From: Selaginella moellendorffii
Lineage: Eukaryota; Streptophyta; Lycopodiopsida; Selaginellales; Selaginellaceae
NCBI RefSeq assembly: GCF_000143415.4
Contig: NW_003314362.1
Span: 319,135 to 383,134 of the forward strand
Length of the DNA stretch: 64,000 nucleotides
Direction: 5' to 3'
In this document: positions 63,834 to 64,000 of the stretch, piece after piece
How the letters are laid out: each line of letters starts with the position of its first letter
Position numbering within the stretch: position 1 is the first letter of the stretch
Position numbers and translations under genes: made by a program
Notes under the pieces: model-generated
Database searches by the model: none
Seen by the model: only the letters and a program-made list of their open reading frames with translations
What the model was told of the DNA's origin: nothing

Positions 63834-63945
63834 TGAAACAAACAAGAGAGTGAACCCTAGGCCAACCTCCCAACCCTTAAGGCGTTACGGCCTTAAATCC
63901 CACAGGCCATAGAATATTCTCGGAATATTTCTGTGGTTCATGTCA
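63834..63945 (-). repeat. 5' LTR of the Ty3 element
   Basis: 112 bp; followed (minus strand) by the initiator-Met primer-binding site at 63833-63821. Confidence 0.95.
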
Positions 63946-64000
63946 TGATATTTCCTGGAAAGGCCAATCAATGGATCACAACGTTGACAAGAGTATATGC
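63946..64000. repeat. Duplicated segment, copy B, right continuation
   Basis: Identical to 27938-27999 apart from alignment at the TGATA duplication; shows that the Ty3 element inserted into the duplicated segment. The sequence continues beyond the window. Confidence 0.9.

Larger units (their letters stand above)
52214..63945 (-). mobile_element. Ty3 retrotransposon with 112-bp LTRs, carrying nested insertions
   Basis: LTRs 52214-52325 and 63834-63945, both 112 bp, TGAAAC...TGTCA. Perfect 5-bp duplication TGATA (52209-52213 and 63946-63950), and copy A shows the empty site. Minus orientation: primer-binding site TTGGTATCAAAGC next to the right LTR (63821-63833), and polypurine tract GAGGGAGGGGAGAA next to the left LTR (complement of 52326-52339). 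Without the nested insertion (52855-61692) the element is about 2.9 kb, because protease and most of reverse transcriptase are deleted. The polyprotein frame resumes across the nested insertion. Confidence 0.95.

Noticed and set aside
1-64000. CRISPR arrays, operons, bacterial promoters or phage genes
   Set aside because: None seen; spliced genes, a nuclear tRNA, plant telomeric repeats and plant retrotransposons show eukaryotic nuclear DNA.

Overview
The window looks like nuclear DNA of a vascular plant, most likely a lycophyte such as Selaginella. The support is: two multi-exon genes (NOP14 and an RPA1-like gene) with very short introns, about 46-61 bp where I measured them; a large intron-less GC-rich PLS-type PPR gene; plant-type telomeric repeats (CCCTAAA); a nuclear tRNA-Thr; and plant retrotransposon families (Ty3 chromoviruses, Cassandra-like TRIMs, LARD-like elements). 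Two runs of N (6451-6550 and 59873-60225) show it is a draft assembly. Species assignment is an inference.

Layout. 1-3.4 kb: AT-rich relic of a Ty3 retrotransposon, broken by a Cassandra-like TRIM (756-1318) and followed by a second, very decayed one (about 2345-2740). 3.5-8.6 kb: a decayed Helentron-type rolling-circle transposon on the minus strand, with Rep (HUH), Pif1-like helicase and a C-terminal endonuclease, bounded by two small hairpins. 9.0-9.6 kb: fold-back sequences and a 150-bp duplication. 10.3-11.8 kb: a seven-exon RPA1-like gene. 13-22.9 kb: the gene-rich core, with a two-exon gene of unknown function, a protein-kinase pseudogene, a second unknown gene, a complete NOP14 gene (13 exons), tRNA-Thr(AGT), a rearranged inverted PPR fragment and an 834-codon PPR gene.

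24.9-28 kb: a 3.1-kb segment of gene scraps (PPR, PPR E-domain, a coiled-coil gene, AsnRS C-terminus), present again at 49.1-52.2 kb with roughly 0.5 % divergence by eye. 28-33.3 kb: a divergent pair of paralogous genes of uncertain family, separated by a cluster of short repeats and two solo LTRs that both have perfect 5-bp target-site duplications (TSDs). 33.8-35 kb: gag relics.

35-46.9 kb: a non-coding LTR element (35562-46650, TSD GGAAC) that inserted into an older LTR of its own family and was itself invaded by an internally deleted chromovirus (39733-43594, TSD ATCAT). 52.2-63.9 kb: a three-level nest inside the second copy of the duplicated segment: a Ty3 element with 112-bp LTRs (TSD TGATA), containing a tandem Cassandra-like array (TSD GAACG), containing a LARD-like element with 1.74-kb LTRs, next to three telomeric repeats. 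The ordinary genes seem to have independent housekeeping or organellar RNA roles; most of the rest records transposon activity and decay.
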